Assembly (NCBI RefSeq): GCF_003333265.1
Contig: NZ_QOLB01000130.1
Coordinates: 54,843-118,842 of the forward strand
Origin: Candidatus Halocynthiibacter alkanivorans
GTDB lineage: Bacteria; Pseudomonadota; Alphaproteobacteria; Rhodobacterales; Rhodobacteraceae
Direction of reading: 5' to 3'
DNA: 64,000 bases
Positions 39,401 through 48,173 of this stretch are shown piece after piece. The notes below the pieces were generated by a model, which was given only the letters and a program-made list of their open reading frames with translations, was not told the origin of the DNA and did not search any database. Position numbers and translations under genes: made by a program. Positions within the stretch are counted from its first letter, which is position 1; every line of letters starts with the position of its first letter.

Positions 39401-39867
39401 CGCAGCAGCCGGGCAGCGCGGTCTTCCATTTCGACAAACTGCGGCGAGACACCGGCCTCAAGCGGGAACCGGCGCAGCAGTGCCGCACAGAATGAATGGA
39501 TGGTCTGGATTTTCAGACCACCGGGCGTCTCAATGGCGCGGGCAAACAGGGTGCGGGCGTTTGAAAGGCGGTCCGGCGCGGTGACATCGGCCACGCCGAG
39601 TTCGGCCAGCTCCAGCGCCAGTTCCGCATCCGGTTTCATTGCCCAGGAGCCAAGCCGTTTGAACAGCCGGTTCTGCATCTCGCTGGCAGCGGCTTTGGTA
39701 TAGGTCAGGCAAAGAATGTGCTGTGGCATCACGCCTTGCAGCAGCAGCCGCGCCACCCGGTCGGTCAGCACCCGGGTTTTTCCTGAACCTGCATTGGCCG
39801 AAAGCCAGGTCGAGGCCAGCGGATCGGCGGCCTCAATCTGGCGGCGGGTGGCTTCGTTCATATCCAT
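36499..39867 (-). CDS. addA: Double-strand break repair helicase-nuclease AddA
   Basis: The 1122-residue protein has Walker A SANAGSGKTRV at about residues 23-33, UvrD-type helicase motifs (VDEAQDTSPQQW, GDKKQSIYSFQGADP, TVHGSKGLESPIVILPE, RLLYVAMTRAEK) and a C-terminal RecB-type nuclease (VVDFKTNA). With AddB it resects ends for RecA. Start and addB stop overlap by one base. The last codons run through an AT-only stretch of about 16 bases. Confidence 0.96.
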   Translation of the reverse strand: MDMNEATRRQIEAADPLASTWLSANAGSGKTRVLTDRVARLLLQGVMPQHILCLTYTKAAASEMQNRLFKRLGSWAMKPDAELALELAELGVADVTAPDRLSNARTLFARAIETPGGLKIQTIHSFCAALLRRFPLEAGVSPQFVEMEDRAARLLREEIIEEMADGPDVAVIDGLARFYTGEDFSGLSEQVVKHREALSPAADAATIWSWFELPDQFDETMVLTSVFLGNEPDLIRSLSTAMSQSSTKKDPENAAKLSALDLSAPDLKTLEALESLMLTGAGAKSPFSAKIGSFPAKDTRLLLGDTLDAVNDLMARLEDTRPLRLGLMAARKTLALHQFADVFLPAYADRKMRAGRLDFDDLILRARNLLTDPAVAQWVLYRLDGGIDHILVDEAQDTSPQQWRVVEQLAQEFTSGLGARPDVERTIFVVGDKKQSIYSFQGADPEAFDRMHDIFGARLGAMGKSLNRLSLDFSFRSSLAILGTVDTTFEATGGTGLGGDTNHIAFHDGMPGRVDLWPVEPKTESEASREWHKPVDQPSEHHHNVRLAENIAAEIKIQCETGTIPAGNGEIRPITPGDFLILVQRRSDLFAEIIRACKKAELPIAGADRLKLAAELAVRDIAALLGFLATSDDDLSLAAALRSPLLGWDEAQLYNLAHSRHETQLWPALKRRQDEWPKTVAMLQDLRDSADFLRPYDLIERILTRHDGRRNIIARLGSEAEDGVDVLLAQALSYERSDVPSLTGFLSWLETDDVEVKRQLDSAGDQIRVMTVHGSKGLESPIVILPETMKRRARAGDELITLAEGQPVWKQAETQAPPAIKTALLQQKEANLEESRRLLYVAMTRAEKWLIVCAAGETGSGEDSWYSIIEQGLRARGAGAHSFDCGLGLRLSHGDWHAGALLAPRQPEINESPLPAWAQTSAPAPLTADNTLSPSDLGGAKALPGEGLSEEDAKRRGRQIHRLLEFLPAYPSDGWHNIARDLLAAGEDAATESEAAELLQDAVKVLCNQDLQFLFAAGTLAEVPFTATLGKSRLHGVIDRLIIDKDHILVVDFKTNAVVPETASDIPAGLLRQMAAYVTALSQIYPEHDIRAAILWTANAELMPINYRMMMDELGATLYIDI

Positions 39868-42830
39868 TACGGACCCACTTTCACGGCATGTGCGTCATGG
39901 CTTTCGTCCCATTCGCCAAAGCGCGCCAGATGGTCATAATCATAGGCATAGGCCATTTTTTCCATGGCGCGCCGCGAGGTGTAGCCGTTGTCGACATCCT
40001 GATAATGGGCGATCAGCTGTTTGAACTCGGTGAGAATCTTTTGTGTATCGCCGGGGAACAGCGGGCGTTCCACCATTTTTGGTTTGGAGCCGAGGCCGAT
40101 ATAGGCGATTTTATAGACCGGGCGCGGCGGCAGGTCTTCAAAAGCGCCGTCTTCGGCCATCACCGCCTCCAGCAGCAGCTGTTTCTGGTATTCATCCATT
40201 TGTTTCTGGGTCGGTGGATTGCCGGTTTTGTAATCATAAATCACCCAGTCGCCACCTTTGGTTTCATCAATCCGGTCCGCCTTGCAGGTGAGGGAAAAGT
40301 CCATATCTGCCAGATGCAGCCGGCCTTTGACCTCCTGGACCCTGGGGGTGGCGACGGTGCGCCGGGCGCTTTCGGTGAGAATGAACCAGTCGGCCACCCT
40401 GGCCAGTTTGGCGCGCCAGATCCGCCGCGACGCCGGCCAGGGTACCTCCTGTTCCAGCACCTTATCGGCGATTTCAAACAGTCGGGCACGGGCGGCTTCA
40501 AGCGGCTCATCATCCTGCATTTCTTTGATAAAACGTTCAAAAATATCGTGAATGACCGTGCCACGCACCATGGCGTCCGGGCTTTTGCGCAAAGGCGGCA
40601 GCGCATTAAGGCGCAGCACATGGCGGGCGTAAACCGCATAGGGGTCGCGGATCAGCTTGTCGATTTCGGTCACCGACAATTGCCGCGGGCGCGCCTCAAG
40701 CGGTGGTTTTGGCGCCGGGCGCGGCGCGGCGGGCACCAGGGCGGCGGGTGTTTCCAGCTCTGCTACCAGCGCCAGCCATTGCGCACCGCGCGCGCGCATC
40801 GCCTGCAGCGCTATGCTGCCCTCATCCGACATGCCCTCAAGCAGATTGCACAGCCGGTTGAGCCAACGCGAACTGACGGTCTGGGCCTCGGCATCGCGGA
40901 TGGCGCGGCTGAGAATGACCCGGCGCGCGCCAATGGCCTGTTGAAAATCATGGGCGGACAGGCCGACATTTTTTTCCGGCAGGGCCAGGCCGCAGGCTTT
41001 GCGCATGCTGCGCGACAGCCACGGATCGGGTGCCGGAAGGGAAGGCCAGATACCGTCGTTCAGCCCGCCCAGAATGACCAGATCGGCGCCCTGGACCCGC
41101 GCCTCCAGCGTGCCCCAGATCATAATATTGGGGTGGGGCAGGGTCGGATCACGGGATTCCCCACGCGACAGCACCGCCTGGAACAGATCGGTGTAATCGC
41201 GCGGCGACATGTCCCCACCATGGGGCGCTTCCTGTTCCAGTTGCGCAGTGATGCGTGCGGTTTCGCGCCCGGCGGATTTGGCCCAAAGTTCGCTGTCGTC
41301 CACGCTGTCGGGCCCGGAGGTGAGGGCGCGGGCGAGCAGGATATGGTTGCGGATATGATCGGTCAGGGGGCGGGTCGGGATGTCCTCAAAGCCAAAAATC
41401 AGCGGCGTGAACCAGGCGGCCCAGGCTTTGCGCCCGTCGTCGGACTTTTGTTTTTTACCGCAATAGTCCAGCCATTGTACCATGGTCTCTGCGGTGGGAA
41501 AGGCCGGGCCACGCCGGCGCAGCCAGATCTCAAGTTCGCGGGTCCACAGCAGGTGGTAGCCGCGCAGCTCTGAGCCGGCGGCGACCAGCGGGTGTTTCAG
41601 CAGCGCCAGCAGGGTTTCAGAGGTCAGCCGGTTGCCAAACAGCTGGGCGATATGGCGCAACAGCCGGCCAGGCGCGGTCTGGGCCAGCGGGGTACCGGCG
41701 CTGTCATCGGGTTCAATAGACCAGCGGTCCAGCGCCGCGGTGACCTGGCGGGTTAACATCCGGTCCGGTGAAATCAGCGCTGCGGTTTTGCCCTGCTCCG
41801 CAGCTTCGCGCAGGGCCATGGCGATCGCCATCGCCTCGGCACGCGAAGACGGCGCTTCAATCAGGGTCACGCCTTCGGTGGCGGCACCGATGTCTTTAAA
41901 ACCAGGCCCCTCGATCAGCCACTGATCGGTGACCGGCGCCGGGCGCAGAGCGAGTGAGACAAGACGGTTGCGCGCCGGGCAGGGGGACGGGGCGCTGGCC
42001 CAGGCGGTGATGTCGCCCGGGCGCAGATCCAGCGCGGCCATCAGTTGGGCATAGCGGAATTGCGGGTGGTCATCCATCGCCTGTTGCGGGTCTAACCTGG
42101 CCCAGACTGCGTCGGGCTGGTCAAAATCATAACCGGGCAAGATCAGCGCGCCCTGGGGCAGCCGCGCCACCGCATGCATCAGTAGTGCTGTGGTACCGCG
42201 CGACCCGGTAGAGCCGGCGATCAGCACCGGGTGCTGCGGCGGATTTTGCTGCCAGGAAGTGACCAGGCGCTCAATGACGATGCGCTGGCGCGCCTCCGCC
42301 AGAGGCGCTTCTCCGCTGTCATCGCCAAAAAACTGCTCCACGATCTGCAGGAATTTGAGGCTGCGCTGCCAGTGGCCGGATTCGTCCGGCACTTCCATAT
42401 TGCGGATTGTGGCGGGGCTGACGTCCTCGTCATACATTTCTGCCATCAAGAGGGTCAGGCTGTCGGCGAGCTCATAGATCGCGGCGCGCGGTGCGAGACC
42501 GGGCTCGCGTTCCAGCAGCAGCGCCACCAGTTGCGACAGTTCCAGCCGCCGGCGCAATCCGGGCACCGCAGGCGGCACATCGGCGAGCGCCGCATCCGCG
42601 CCCAGATCGGTGACTAGCCGCACCCGGGGCAACAGCAACGCCGGTCCCTGGTCAAAAGCGGTGCGGATCTGGCGCTGCATGCGGGCGGTGTTGGTGAAGA
42701 TCTCGACCCGGGCCAGCTCCTCCGGGCGCAGATGTTTGCTGCGTTCCATCAGCCCGCTAACCAGCGCGGCGGGGAAATCAACGCCGCCGGGCAGGCCAAA
42801 CACGCGGGCGCTGTGTCGGGGATCAAACAT
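39867..42830 (-). CDS. addB: Double-strand break repair protein AddB
   Basis: A 987-residue protein of the alphaproteobacterial AddB type: an inactive helicase fold with LLPRVRLVTDLG and LIAGSTGSRGTTALLM, and a C-terminal nuclease (VIYDYKTGNPPTQKQMDEYQ). The ATG at 42830 (MFDPRHSARVFGLPGG) is preferred over 42887, which would overlap the upstream gene by 65 bases. It overlaps murU by eight bases and addA by one. Confidence 0.93.
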   Translation of the reverse strand: MFDPRHSARVFGLPGGVDFPAALVSGLMERSKHLRPEELARVEIFTNTARMQRQIRTAFDQGPALLLPRVRLVTDLGADAALADVPPAVPGLRRRLELSQLVALLLEREPGLAPRAAIYELADSLTLLMAEMYDEDVSPATIRNMEVPDESGHWQRSLKFLQIVEQFFGDDSGEAPLAEARQRIVIERLVTSWQQNPPQHPVLIAGSTGSRGTTALLMHAVARLPQGALILPGYDFDQPDAVWARLDPQQAMDDHPQFRYAQLMAALDLRPGDITAWASAPSPCPARNRLVSLALRPAPVTDQWLIEGPGFKDIGAATEGVTLIEAPSSRAEAMAIAMALREAAEQGKTAALISPDRMLTRQVTAALDRWSIEPDDSAGTPLAQTAPGRLLRHIAQLFGNRLTSETLLALLKHPLVAAGSELRGYHLLWTRELEIWLRRRGPAFPTAETMVQWLDYCGKKQKSDDGRKAWAAWFTPLIFGFEDIPTRPLTDHIRNHILLARALTSGPDSVDDSELWAKSAGRETARITAQLEQEAPHGGDMSPRDYTDLFQAVLSRGESRDPTLPHPNIMIWGTLEARVQGADLVILGGLNDGIWPSLPAPDPWLSRSMRKACGLALPEKNVGLSAHDFQQAIGARRVILSRAIRDAEAQTVSSRWLNRLCNLLEGMSDEGSIALQAMRARGAQWLALVAELETPAALVPAAPRPAPKPPLEARPRQLSVTEIDKLIRDPYAVYARHVLRLNALPPLRKSPDAMVRGTVIHDIFERFIKEMQDDEPLEAARARLFEIADKVLEQEVPWPASRRIWRAKLARVADWFILTESARRTVATPRVQEVKGRLHLADMDFSLTCKADRIDETKGGDWVIYDYKTGNPPTQKQMDEYQKQLLLEAVMAEDGAFEDLPPRPVYKIAYIGLGSKPKMVERPLFPGDTQKILTEFKQLIAHYQDVDNGYTSRRAMEKMAYAYDYDHLARFGEWDESHDAHAVKVGP

Positions 42831-43497
42831 CGTGGGTCTCCAGCAGGGTTTCGGCGATTTTGATACTTTCAGGGCGGCCGACATCACACCACTGGCCCTG
42901 GTGTTCCAGCCCGAATACCCGGTCCCGGGCCAGCATTTGGTCCCAGAGCAGGTTGAGGGAAAAGGCGCGCTCAGGAATGTCCTGCAGCAGTTCGGTTTTA
43001 ATAATTTGCGCCCCGGTGTAGATCAAGCCGGCCCCCCGGCGCAGCCGTTTTTGATCATCGATCAGGAAATCACCGCCGCCGCTGTGGCCATGGGCGTTTT
43101 GGGGCGCCACCAGCAACAACAGCGCATCCATGCGCTCCGGGTCCCAGGCGGCGCGCAGCTGGCTTGTCGCCAGCGCACCGGTCCAGACCGCATCACTGTT
43201 CAGGGTGAACACCGGTCCGGTGCCGAGCAGCGGCAGCGCCTGGCGCAAACCGCCGCCGGTTTCCAGCCGCTCAGTCTCAACAATCGTCTCTGTTCCCGCT
43301 GATCTCAGGTGCGCCTGCAGGATATCGGCGTGGTAGAACAAGTTGACGACGACGGTCTCGGCACGATCGATCTGCGCCAGAGCATGGTCGATCAGCGGCC
43401 GGCCGGCGACCGGGATCATCGGTTTGGGCAAGTTTTGGGTTAACGCGCCCATCCTTGTGCCAAGACCGGCGGCAAAAATCATCACGGCGTCGGGCAT
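42823..43497 (-). CDS. murU: MurNAc-1-phosphate uridylyltransferase
   Basis: A 224-residue sugar nucleotidyltransferase: FAAGLGTRMGALTQNLPKPM is the NTP-binding signature with the catalytic Lys, and NSDAVW holds the metal-binding Asp. Placed directly after an AmgK-type kinase, it fits MurU, which makes UDP-MurNAc from MurNAc-1-phosphate and so bypasses de novo synthesis during wall recycling. The identity rests on size, motif and this pairing. It overlaps amgK by 16 bases and addB by eight. Confidence 0.82.
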   Translation of the reverse strand: MPDAVMIFAAGLGTRMGALTQNLPKPMIPVAGRPLIDHALAQIDRAETVVVNLFYHADILQAHLRSAGTETIVETERLETGGGLRQALPLLGTGPVFTLNSDAVWTGALATSQLRAAWDPERMDALLLLVAPQNAHGHSGGGDFLIDDQKRLRRGAGLIYTGAQIIKTELLQDIPERAFSLNLLWDQMLARDRVFGLEHQGQWCDVGRPESIKIAETLLETHDV

Positions 43498-44474
43498 GGG
43501 CGGCTCATCCGTTGCATTAGAGTGTCATCCGGGGGGGTGAGATCGGCCAGCACCCGGGCCCGCAAAGGGGCCAGCGCCGGATGGGACAGGCTGGTCGTCA
43601 GATGCGCCCAGGTGCGTGGCATAAACTGGAGATACTGCGGTTTGCCAAAGATGCGGGCGAGGCGGGCAAAAATGCCGAGGATGCGCAACTGCCGCTGGGC
43701 AGCGTTCAGCGCCGCGGCGATGTGGAACTGGTCTGCGTCCTGGCCGGTGCGGGTGATGTAACGGCGGATCATACGCTCCGCCAGGCTGGCGGGCACATCG
43801 CGGCGCGCGTCATAGAGCAGCGATACCAGATCATAAGAACGGTGCGCCAGAACCGCGTCCTGAAAATCGAGCAATCCGACGCGGACAAGCCCCTGACGGT
43901 CGGGCAGCCAGAGCAGGTTGTCAGCGTGATAATCGCGTAAGCACAGCACCGGGGTTCCGGTGGAGTATTGGGCCAACAGCGTCTCTAACACAGCCTGAAA
44001 CGCCGGTTTGTTCTCAGCACTTTTGGCATAGAAATCATAGACCAGCCCGGCCTGATCCGGCATCAGCGTTTGCAGGTCCGCTGTGTCTGAAGGGGCCGGG
44101 TGGGCGTGAATATGGGCCAGCACATCGACGGCGGCGCCATAGAGCTGTTCCTCACTGGCGCCGGCGGGGATCTCCCGGCTGTAAAGCGCGTCGCCCAGGT
44201 CTTCCAGCAGCATCAACCCGTTGGGCTCATCGCAGGCAAAGATGCGCGGGGCGGAGAGATCCAACTGGCGCAGGTGCTTTGCATAGCGGGTAAAATCGCG
44301 CAGCGGGCTGTTGTTGGCAGGCGGCGCGTCCATCAGTACGGCGCTGTCGCCGGCGGTCCGTTGCAGCCGTTCATAGCGGCGTGCTGAGGCGTCTCCGGCC
44401 AGCGCGCTGCGCCGTGCCCCGGCCCAGGATGTTGCGGCGAGGAAGGCGCGGATTTCGGCCGCGCGCTCAGTCAT
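43482..44474 (-). CDS. amgK: Anomeric MurNAc/GlcNAc kinase, aminoglycoside phosphotransferase family
   Basis: The 330-residue kinase has the APH fold with the catalytic LRDYHADNLLW and metal-binding VGLLDFQDA, LMLLEDLGD as hinge, and SALAGDASARRY as the nucleotide loop. With MurU next to it, the expected role is phosphorylation of MurNAc at C1 in peptidoglycan recycling. The ATG at 44474 (MTERAAEIR) is preferred; a start at 44546 would overlap tsaE by 80 bases. As called it overlaps tsaE by eight bases. Confidence 0.85.
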   Translation of the reverse strand: MTERAAEIRAFLAATSWAGARRSALAGDASARRYERLQRTAGDSAVLMDAPPANNSPLRDFTRYAKHLRQLDLSAPRIFACDEPNGLMLLEDLGDALYSREIPAGASEEQLYGAAVDVLAHIHAHPAPSDTADLQTLMPDQAGLVYDFYAKSAENKPAFQAVLETLLAQYSTGTPVLCLRDYHADNLLWLPDRQGLVRVGLLDFQDAVLAHRSYDLVSLLYDARRDVPASLAERMIRRYITRTGQDADQFHIAAALNAAQRQLRILGIFARLARIFGKPQYLQFMPRTWAHLTTSLSHPALAPLRARVLADLTPPDDTLMQRMSRPCPTP

Positions 44475-44991
44475 CGCCGACCTGAGCGATCTGACCCGTC
44501 TGACAGAGCCCGGCGGTGGCGCTGGCGAGTTTTTGCCATTTTGCATCGTCCCAGCGCAGGGTCAGGATACGGGAGTCATCCTCGGCGCCCTGTTCCAGAT
44601 GCGCATGCAGCGCGCCCCGCGGCAATGCGTCGCCCAGCCGGTCGGGCCATTCCACCAGGCAGATGGCGTCGTCAAACGCCTCTTCAAGCCCCAGTTCAAG
44701 CGCTTCATTCGGATCCAGCAGCCGGTAGAGATCGGCATGCCAGATGTCACAAAGCCCGTCATCATAGGTCTGCACCAGGGTAAATGTGGGCGAAGGCACG
44801 TCTTCCATCCGCCCGGCGGAGGCCAGGCGAGCCTGGATGAAAGCGCGGCAAAAGGCGGTTTTACCACTGCCAACACTGCCCTCAAGCAGCAGGGTATCGC
44901 CGGGCTCAAACAGCGTCGCGAAAGCGGTGGCGAGCCGTTGGGTGGTGCCGGGGTCCGGCAGCTGCAGGCGAAGGGGGGATCTGGCTAACAT
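44467..44991 (-). CDS. tsaE: tRNA threonylcarbamoyladenosine biosynthesis ATPase TsaE
   Basis: The 174-residue ATPase assists TsaB and TsaD in making t6A. Walker A LEGSVGSGKTAFCRAF is at about residues 36-51, and SPTFTLVQTY and HADLYRL follow as in TsaE. It lies 36 bases downstream of a PAS gene and overlaps amgK. tsaD is also in this window, at 57-58 kb. Confidence 0.95.
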   Translation of the reverse strand: MLARSPLRLQLPDPGTTQRLATAFATLFEPGDTLLLEGSVGSGKTAFCRAFIQARLASAGRMEDVPSPTFTLVQTYDDGLCDIWHADLYRLLDPNEALELGLEEAFDDAICLVEWPDRLGDALPRGALHAHLEQGAEDDSRILTLRWDDAKWQKLASATAGLCQTGQIAQVGDD

Positions 44992-45027
44992 GCGCCAAGT
45001 TTTAACGCCCCCGCAGCTGCCCGCAAG

Positions 45028-46608
45028 TCAAGAAGCGGCGGCAGCGGCGGTCAGCACCTGTGACGGGGCGTCGCCACGCAGCAGCGGGCTGAAACCAACG
45101 AGGGTTTTGCCACCGGCCAACGGGCTGATCCGGCAGTTGAGACGGCGGCCATCCCACATCCTTGTCTCTGACAACCATTCGGCGCGGTCTTCGCGGTTGG
45201 CGACAAAATCGCGCAGATCGGACCAGACCGGGGTCGGGGCGCAGCGCTCGTGCCAGGTGCTGGTGGCGTCCAGTACCGAAATTTCGCGCAGGGTGGTGTC
45301 ATGGTCGCTGCCCCAGAGGCCGGAATAGGCGCTGTTGGTCATGATCATCATCCCGTTGGCGGAAAACACTGCGATCGCTTCCTCAAGGCTGTCGATCACC
45401 GCCTGGCCGGTTTCAAGTTCGGCGCGGAAGCGGCGGGTCAGCGAAATTTCCGCCGAGATGTCTTCAATCAGGAAGGCAATGGCCCCATCAGGGTGCGGCC
45501 GGCCGGTGACGCGGTAAGTCTGGCCGGACGGCAGGCTCCAGGTGTCTTCATAGGTGCCGTTTTCCGCAGCGGTTTCCATCGCTTCCACGTTCTGACGCCA
45601 GCTGCGGTAATCCTTGGGTTCCGGCATCATGCGGTTTTCACGCATGCGGTCGAGAAAGCCGGACAGGGTCGGGCGGGAGGAGAGAAATTCGGCGGGCAAT
45701 GCGGTCAGATCCGACATCGCCGGATTAAACAGGCCAAGACGGCGCGTTTTGTCGAAAATTGCCAGCCCGATGGTCAGGTGCGAAAAGGTTTTGGTCAGTG
45801 TCTGCACAAATTCGCGGGATTCGCTTTCGGCGCGCACCACTTTGTCGGCGTTGATGGCGGTGAACAGCGCGTCCTCGCCCAGTGACACGCGGTTGCATTC
45901 AAACCAGCGCACGTCCTGGCTGTCAGGCATCTTCAGTTTCAGACGGCGGGTGACGTCACTGCTGTCCACCAACGACAGGGCGCGGGTGTCAAACAGGCGC
46001 CGCGGCGGCCAGCTGGGGCTGCCTTCGGCGATGTCAAAAGATTCGGCGGTTTCCAGATAGGCGGTATTGGCCCAGGTCACGCTGCCATTGGCCGCTTCCC
46101 GCCACAACAGGAACGGGGCGCTGTCCACACTGGTGCGCAGGTTTTCAATCTCGCGTTCCATCGAGGCCAGGCTGTGTTTGTCGAGATTGGCGGGGCTGTC
46201 AGTGTCGGCGGTTTCCGTCAGGCTGACCCGGGCGAGACCATCGCGCAATTCGGCAAACAATGTGCTGGTTCCATCCTCAGAGCCCAGTTCAATGGTGCCA
46301 TATTCGGCGAGATTGGTCATATCATCGCTGAGATTGGGAAAGCGCGGCAGCAACAGAGTGGTGAGCCGGGCCCAGTCACTGCCATGTTTGGCGGTGGTCC
46401 GCAGCATTCTGCGCGCGTCATGGGTTGCGTTCACCATGTCTTCGTCTTCGAACAGGAACACCACCGGATCTGTGGTTTGTTTCAGAAAACCGCGGGCCTT
46501 GCGCCGGCTCCGGTTTTCGATCCATGCCAGCAGGTACAACGCTGAATAAGCAAATAAAAAGCTGATGGTGCCAACAATGGCAATCATAGAAAAATCAAGC
46601 GTGTTCAT
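45028..46608 (-). CDS. Membrane-anchored PAS-domain protein without kinase domain
   Basis: A 526-residue protein with one N-terminal membrane helix (MIAIVGTISFLFAYSALYLLAW) and at least three PAS-like repeats: about residues 160-260 (FLLWREAANGSVTWANTAYLE), 290-390 (IGLAIFDKTRRLGLFNPAMS) and 405-500 (EEAIAVFSANGMMIMTNSAYSGLWG). Helical stretches link them. It looks like the sensor half of a histidine kinase, but no HisKA or ATPase domain follows, and the stop is clean. Roseobacters carry similar genes before tsaE. A CtrA-type site lies 56 bases upstream. Ligand and partner unknown. Confidence 0.8.
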   Translation of the reverse strand: MNTLDFSMIAIVGTISFLFAYSALYLLAWIENRSRRKARGFLKQTTDPVVFLFEDEDMVNATHDARRMLRTTAKHGSDWARLTTLLLPRFPNLSDDMTNLAEYGTIELGSEDGTSTLFAELRDGLARVSLTETADTDSPANLDKHSLASMEREIENLRTSVDSAPFLLWREAANGSVTWANTAYLETAESFDIAEGSPSWPPRRLFDTRALSLVDSSDVTRRLKLKMPDSQDVRWFECNRVSLGEDALFTAINADKVVRAESESREFVQTLTKTFSHLTIGLAIFDKTRRLGLFNPAMSDLTALPAEFLSSRPTLSGFLDRMRENRMMPEPKDYRSWRQNVEAMETAAENGTYEDTWSLPSGQTYRVTGRPHPDGAIAFLIEDISAEISLTRRFRAELETGQAVIDSLEEAIAVFSANGMMIMTNSAYSGLWGSDHDTTLREISVLDATSTWHERCAPTPVWSDLRDFVANREDRAEWLSETRMWDGRRLNCRISPLAGGKTLVGFSPLLRGDAPSQVLTAAAAAS

Positions 46609-46663
46609 AGCTGGTCCTGCGCTTCTGCACGTGGCGGTTGTCTCGCAGGATTGGGTATTTTAG

Positions 46664-46678
46664 TTAATGGGTGGTTAA
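46664..46678. promoter_or_regulatory. Candidate CtrA binding site upstream of the PAS gene
   Basis: TTAATGGGTGGTTAA fits TTAA-N7-TTAA. It sits in the 81-base gap between regB and the PAS gene, 56 bases before the start of the latter. No other full-length site was noticed in the gaps besides the one at 3297. Confidence 0.45.
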
Positions 46679-46689
46679 GCTTGCCACAG

Positions 46690-48087
46690 TCAGGCCTTTA
46701 TTGGTCGATTTTCCCCCAGACCGGTGCTGGAATCAGCCAGCTCTTTGGCGAACAGGCTGCGGGCCCAGCGGATCTCGATCAGCGCGCCGCTGCGCCGGCC
46801 GATGCGCGGCGTTAAATCGCGCGCATCAGACGCATTGGCAAAAGTCAGTTCCGCGCCCGAGCGTTCCAGCAGCGTTTTGGCGATGAACAAGCCAAGCCCC
46901 ATGCCCTCATATTGCGGCCGGGTATTCTGCGCGCTGCGGCTCTTGCGCTGGCGCATAAACGGGTCGCCAATACGTCCGATCAGGGTGACTGGATAGCCCG
47001 GCCCGTCATCGACGATGCGCAGTTCGATTGTGTCTGCGGACCAGATCGCATCAATCCACACGGTGGAGGCGGCGAAATCCACCGCATTCTGGATCAGGTT
47101 GCGCAACCCGTGGATGATTTCCGGACGGCGCGGCAACAACATCTGGCCCGCGCCGGTATCGTCCTCAGAAAACACGTCAATCAGCACCTCTTTGCCGCGT
47201 TCCATATGGGGCTCGGCGGCTTCGCGGATCACCGTCTCCAGCGGTGCCACCCGCAGATGCAGATCGTCTTTGCCGGCGCGTCCCATTGAGCGCAGGATGT
47301 CGCGGCAGCGGTCTGACTGCTGGTGAATAAGCTGCGCGTCAGCAAGCAGCTCCGGCCTGTCGCGCAGGTCTTCCATCAACTCGGAGCTCACCAGTTTGAT
47401 CGTCGCCAGCGGCGTGCCCAGCTCATGGGCGGCGGCGGCAACAACCCCGCCCAGATCGGTAAGTTTCTGTTCGCGCGACAGCGCCATCTGTGTGGCAAGG
47501 AAGGCTTCGGACATGGAGTGAATTTCCGAGGTGACACGCCAGGAATAGATGCCGAGAAAGCCAACCCCCACAACCATCGCCACCCAGGAGCCGAACAGGA
47601 ATATGCGCGGCGATTCAAGCACCTGGCCGGCGGCGTCCAGGATCGGCAGATGAAACACCGCCAGCAGAGAGACAAACAGGATCGCAGCGGCACCGACAAA
47701 CAGGGTGGATTTCAGCCGCAGCACGGTGGCGGCAATGGTGACCGGTGCCAGGATCAGCAAAGCAAACGGATTGTGCAGGCCGCCGGTCAGAAACAGCAGC
47801 AGCGACAGCTGGCCAATATCAAACAGCAGCATCGCCGCGACTTCATGTTCCTGCAGACGTTTGCTTTCGGGGTAGATAAAAATCGCCACCAGATTGGCGA
47901 TGACTGCGGCCCCCACAACCATCACCCCGGCGCCGGTCTCAATCTGCAGCTCAAACAGGAACTGCGCGGCAGCGATGGCAATGATCTGGCCCAGGATGGC
48001 AATCCAACGCAGTAAAATCAGCGTGCGCAGCCGGACCAGATTGCTGCGCCGCGCTTTTGAAATGACAGTAAAACTGCTATCGGACAT
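46690..48087 (-). CDS. regB: Redox-sensing histidine kinase RegB (PrrB/ActS)
   Basis: The 465-residue kinase has about six membrane helices in the first 185 residues, with the quinone-binding GGLHNPF at 102-108. The phosphoacceptor is His221 in AAAHELGTPLATIKL, and the redox cysteine is Cys261 in DRCRDILRSMG, matching His225 and Cys265 of R. capsulatus RegB with the same spacing. The ATPase motifs GLGLFIAKTLL follow. The ATG at 48087 has AGGAG upstream. Divergent from senC-regA, the classical arrangement. Confidence 0.96.
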   Translation of the reverse strand: MSDSSFTVISKARRSNLVRLRTLILLRWIAILGQIIAIAAAQFLFELQIETGAGVMVVGAAVIANLVAIFIYPESKRLQEHEVAAMLLFDIGQLSLLLFLTGGLHNPFALLILAPVTIAATVLRLKSTLFVGAAAILFVSLLAVFHLPILDAAGQVLESPRIFLFGSWVAMVVGVGFLGIYSWRVTSEIHSMSEAFLATQMALSREQKLTDLGGVVAAAAHELGTPLATIKLVSSELMEDLRDRPELLADAQLIHQQSDRCRDILRSMGRAGKDDLHLRVAPLETVIREAAEPHMERGKEVLIDVFSEDDTGAGQMLLPRRPEIIHGLRNLIQNAVDFAASTVWIDAIWSADTIELRIVDDGPGYPVTLIGRIGDPFMRQRKSRSAQNTRPQYEGMGLGLFIAKTLLERSGAELTFANASDARDLTPRIGRRSGALIEIRWARSLFAKELADSSTGLGENRPIKA

Positions 48088-48173
48088 GGGACACTCCTGC
48101 TGCGTCAATCCGACCCTTGTTAGTCCGGCGCAAGTGTTGGATCAATGTGCCAGTTTTCAGAAGGACCAGTGAA

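Noticed and set aside
36499..46608. addAB with amgK, murU and PAS gene as a new defence island
   Set aside because: Every member belongs to a known housekeeping family, and overlapping genes with uniform composition indicate a core operon.
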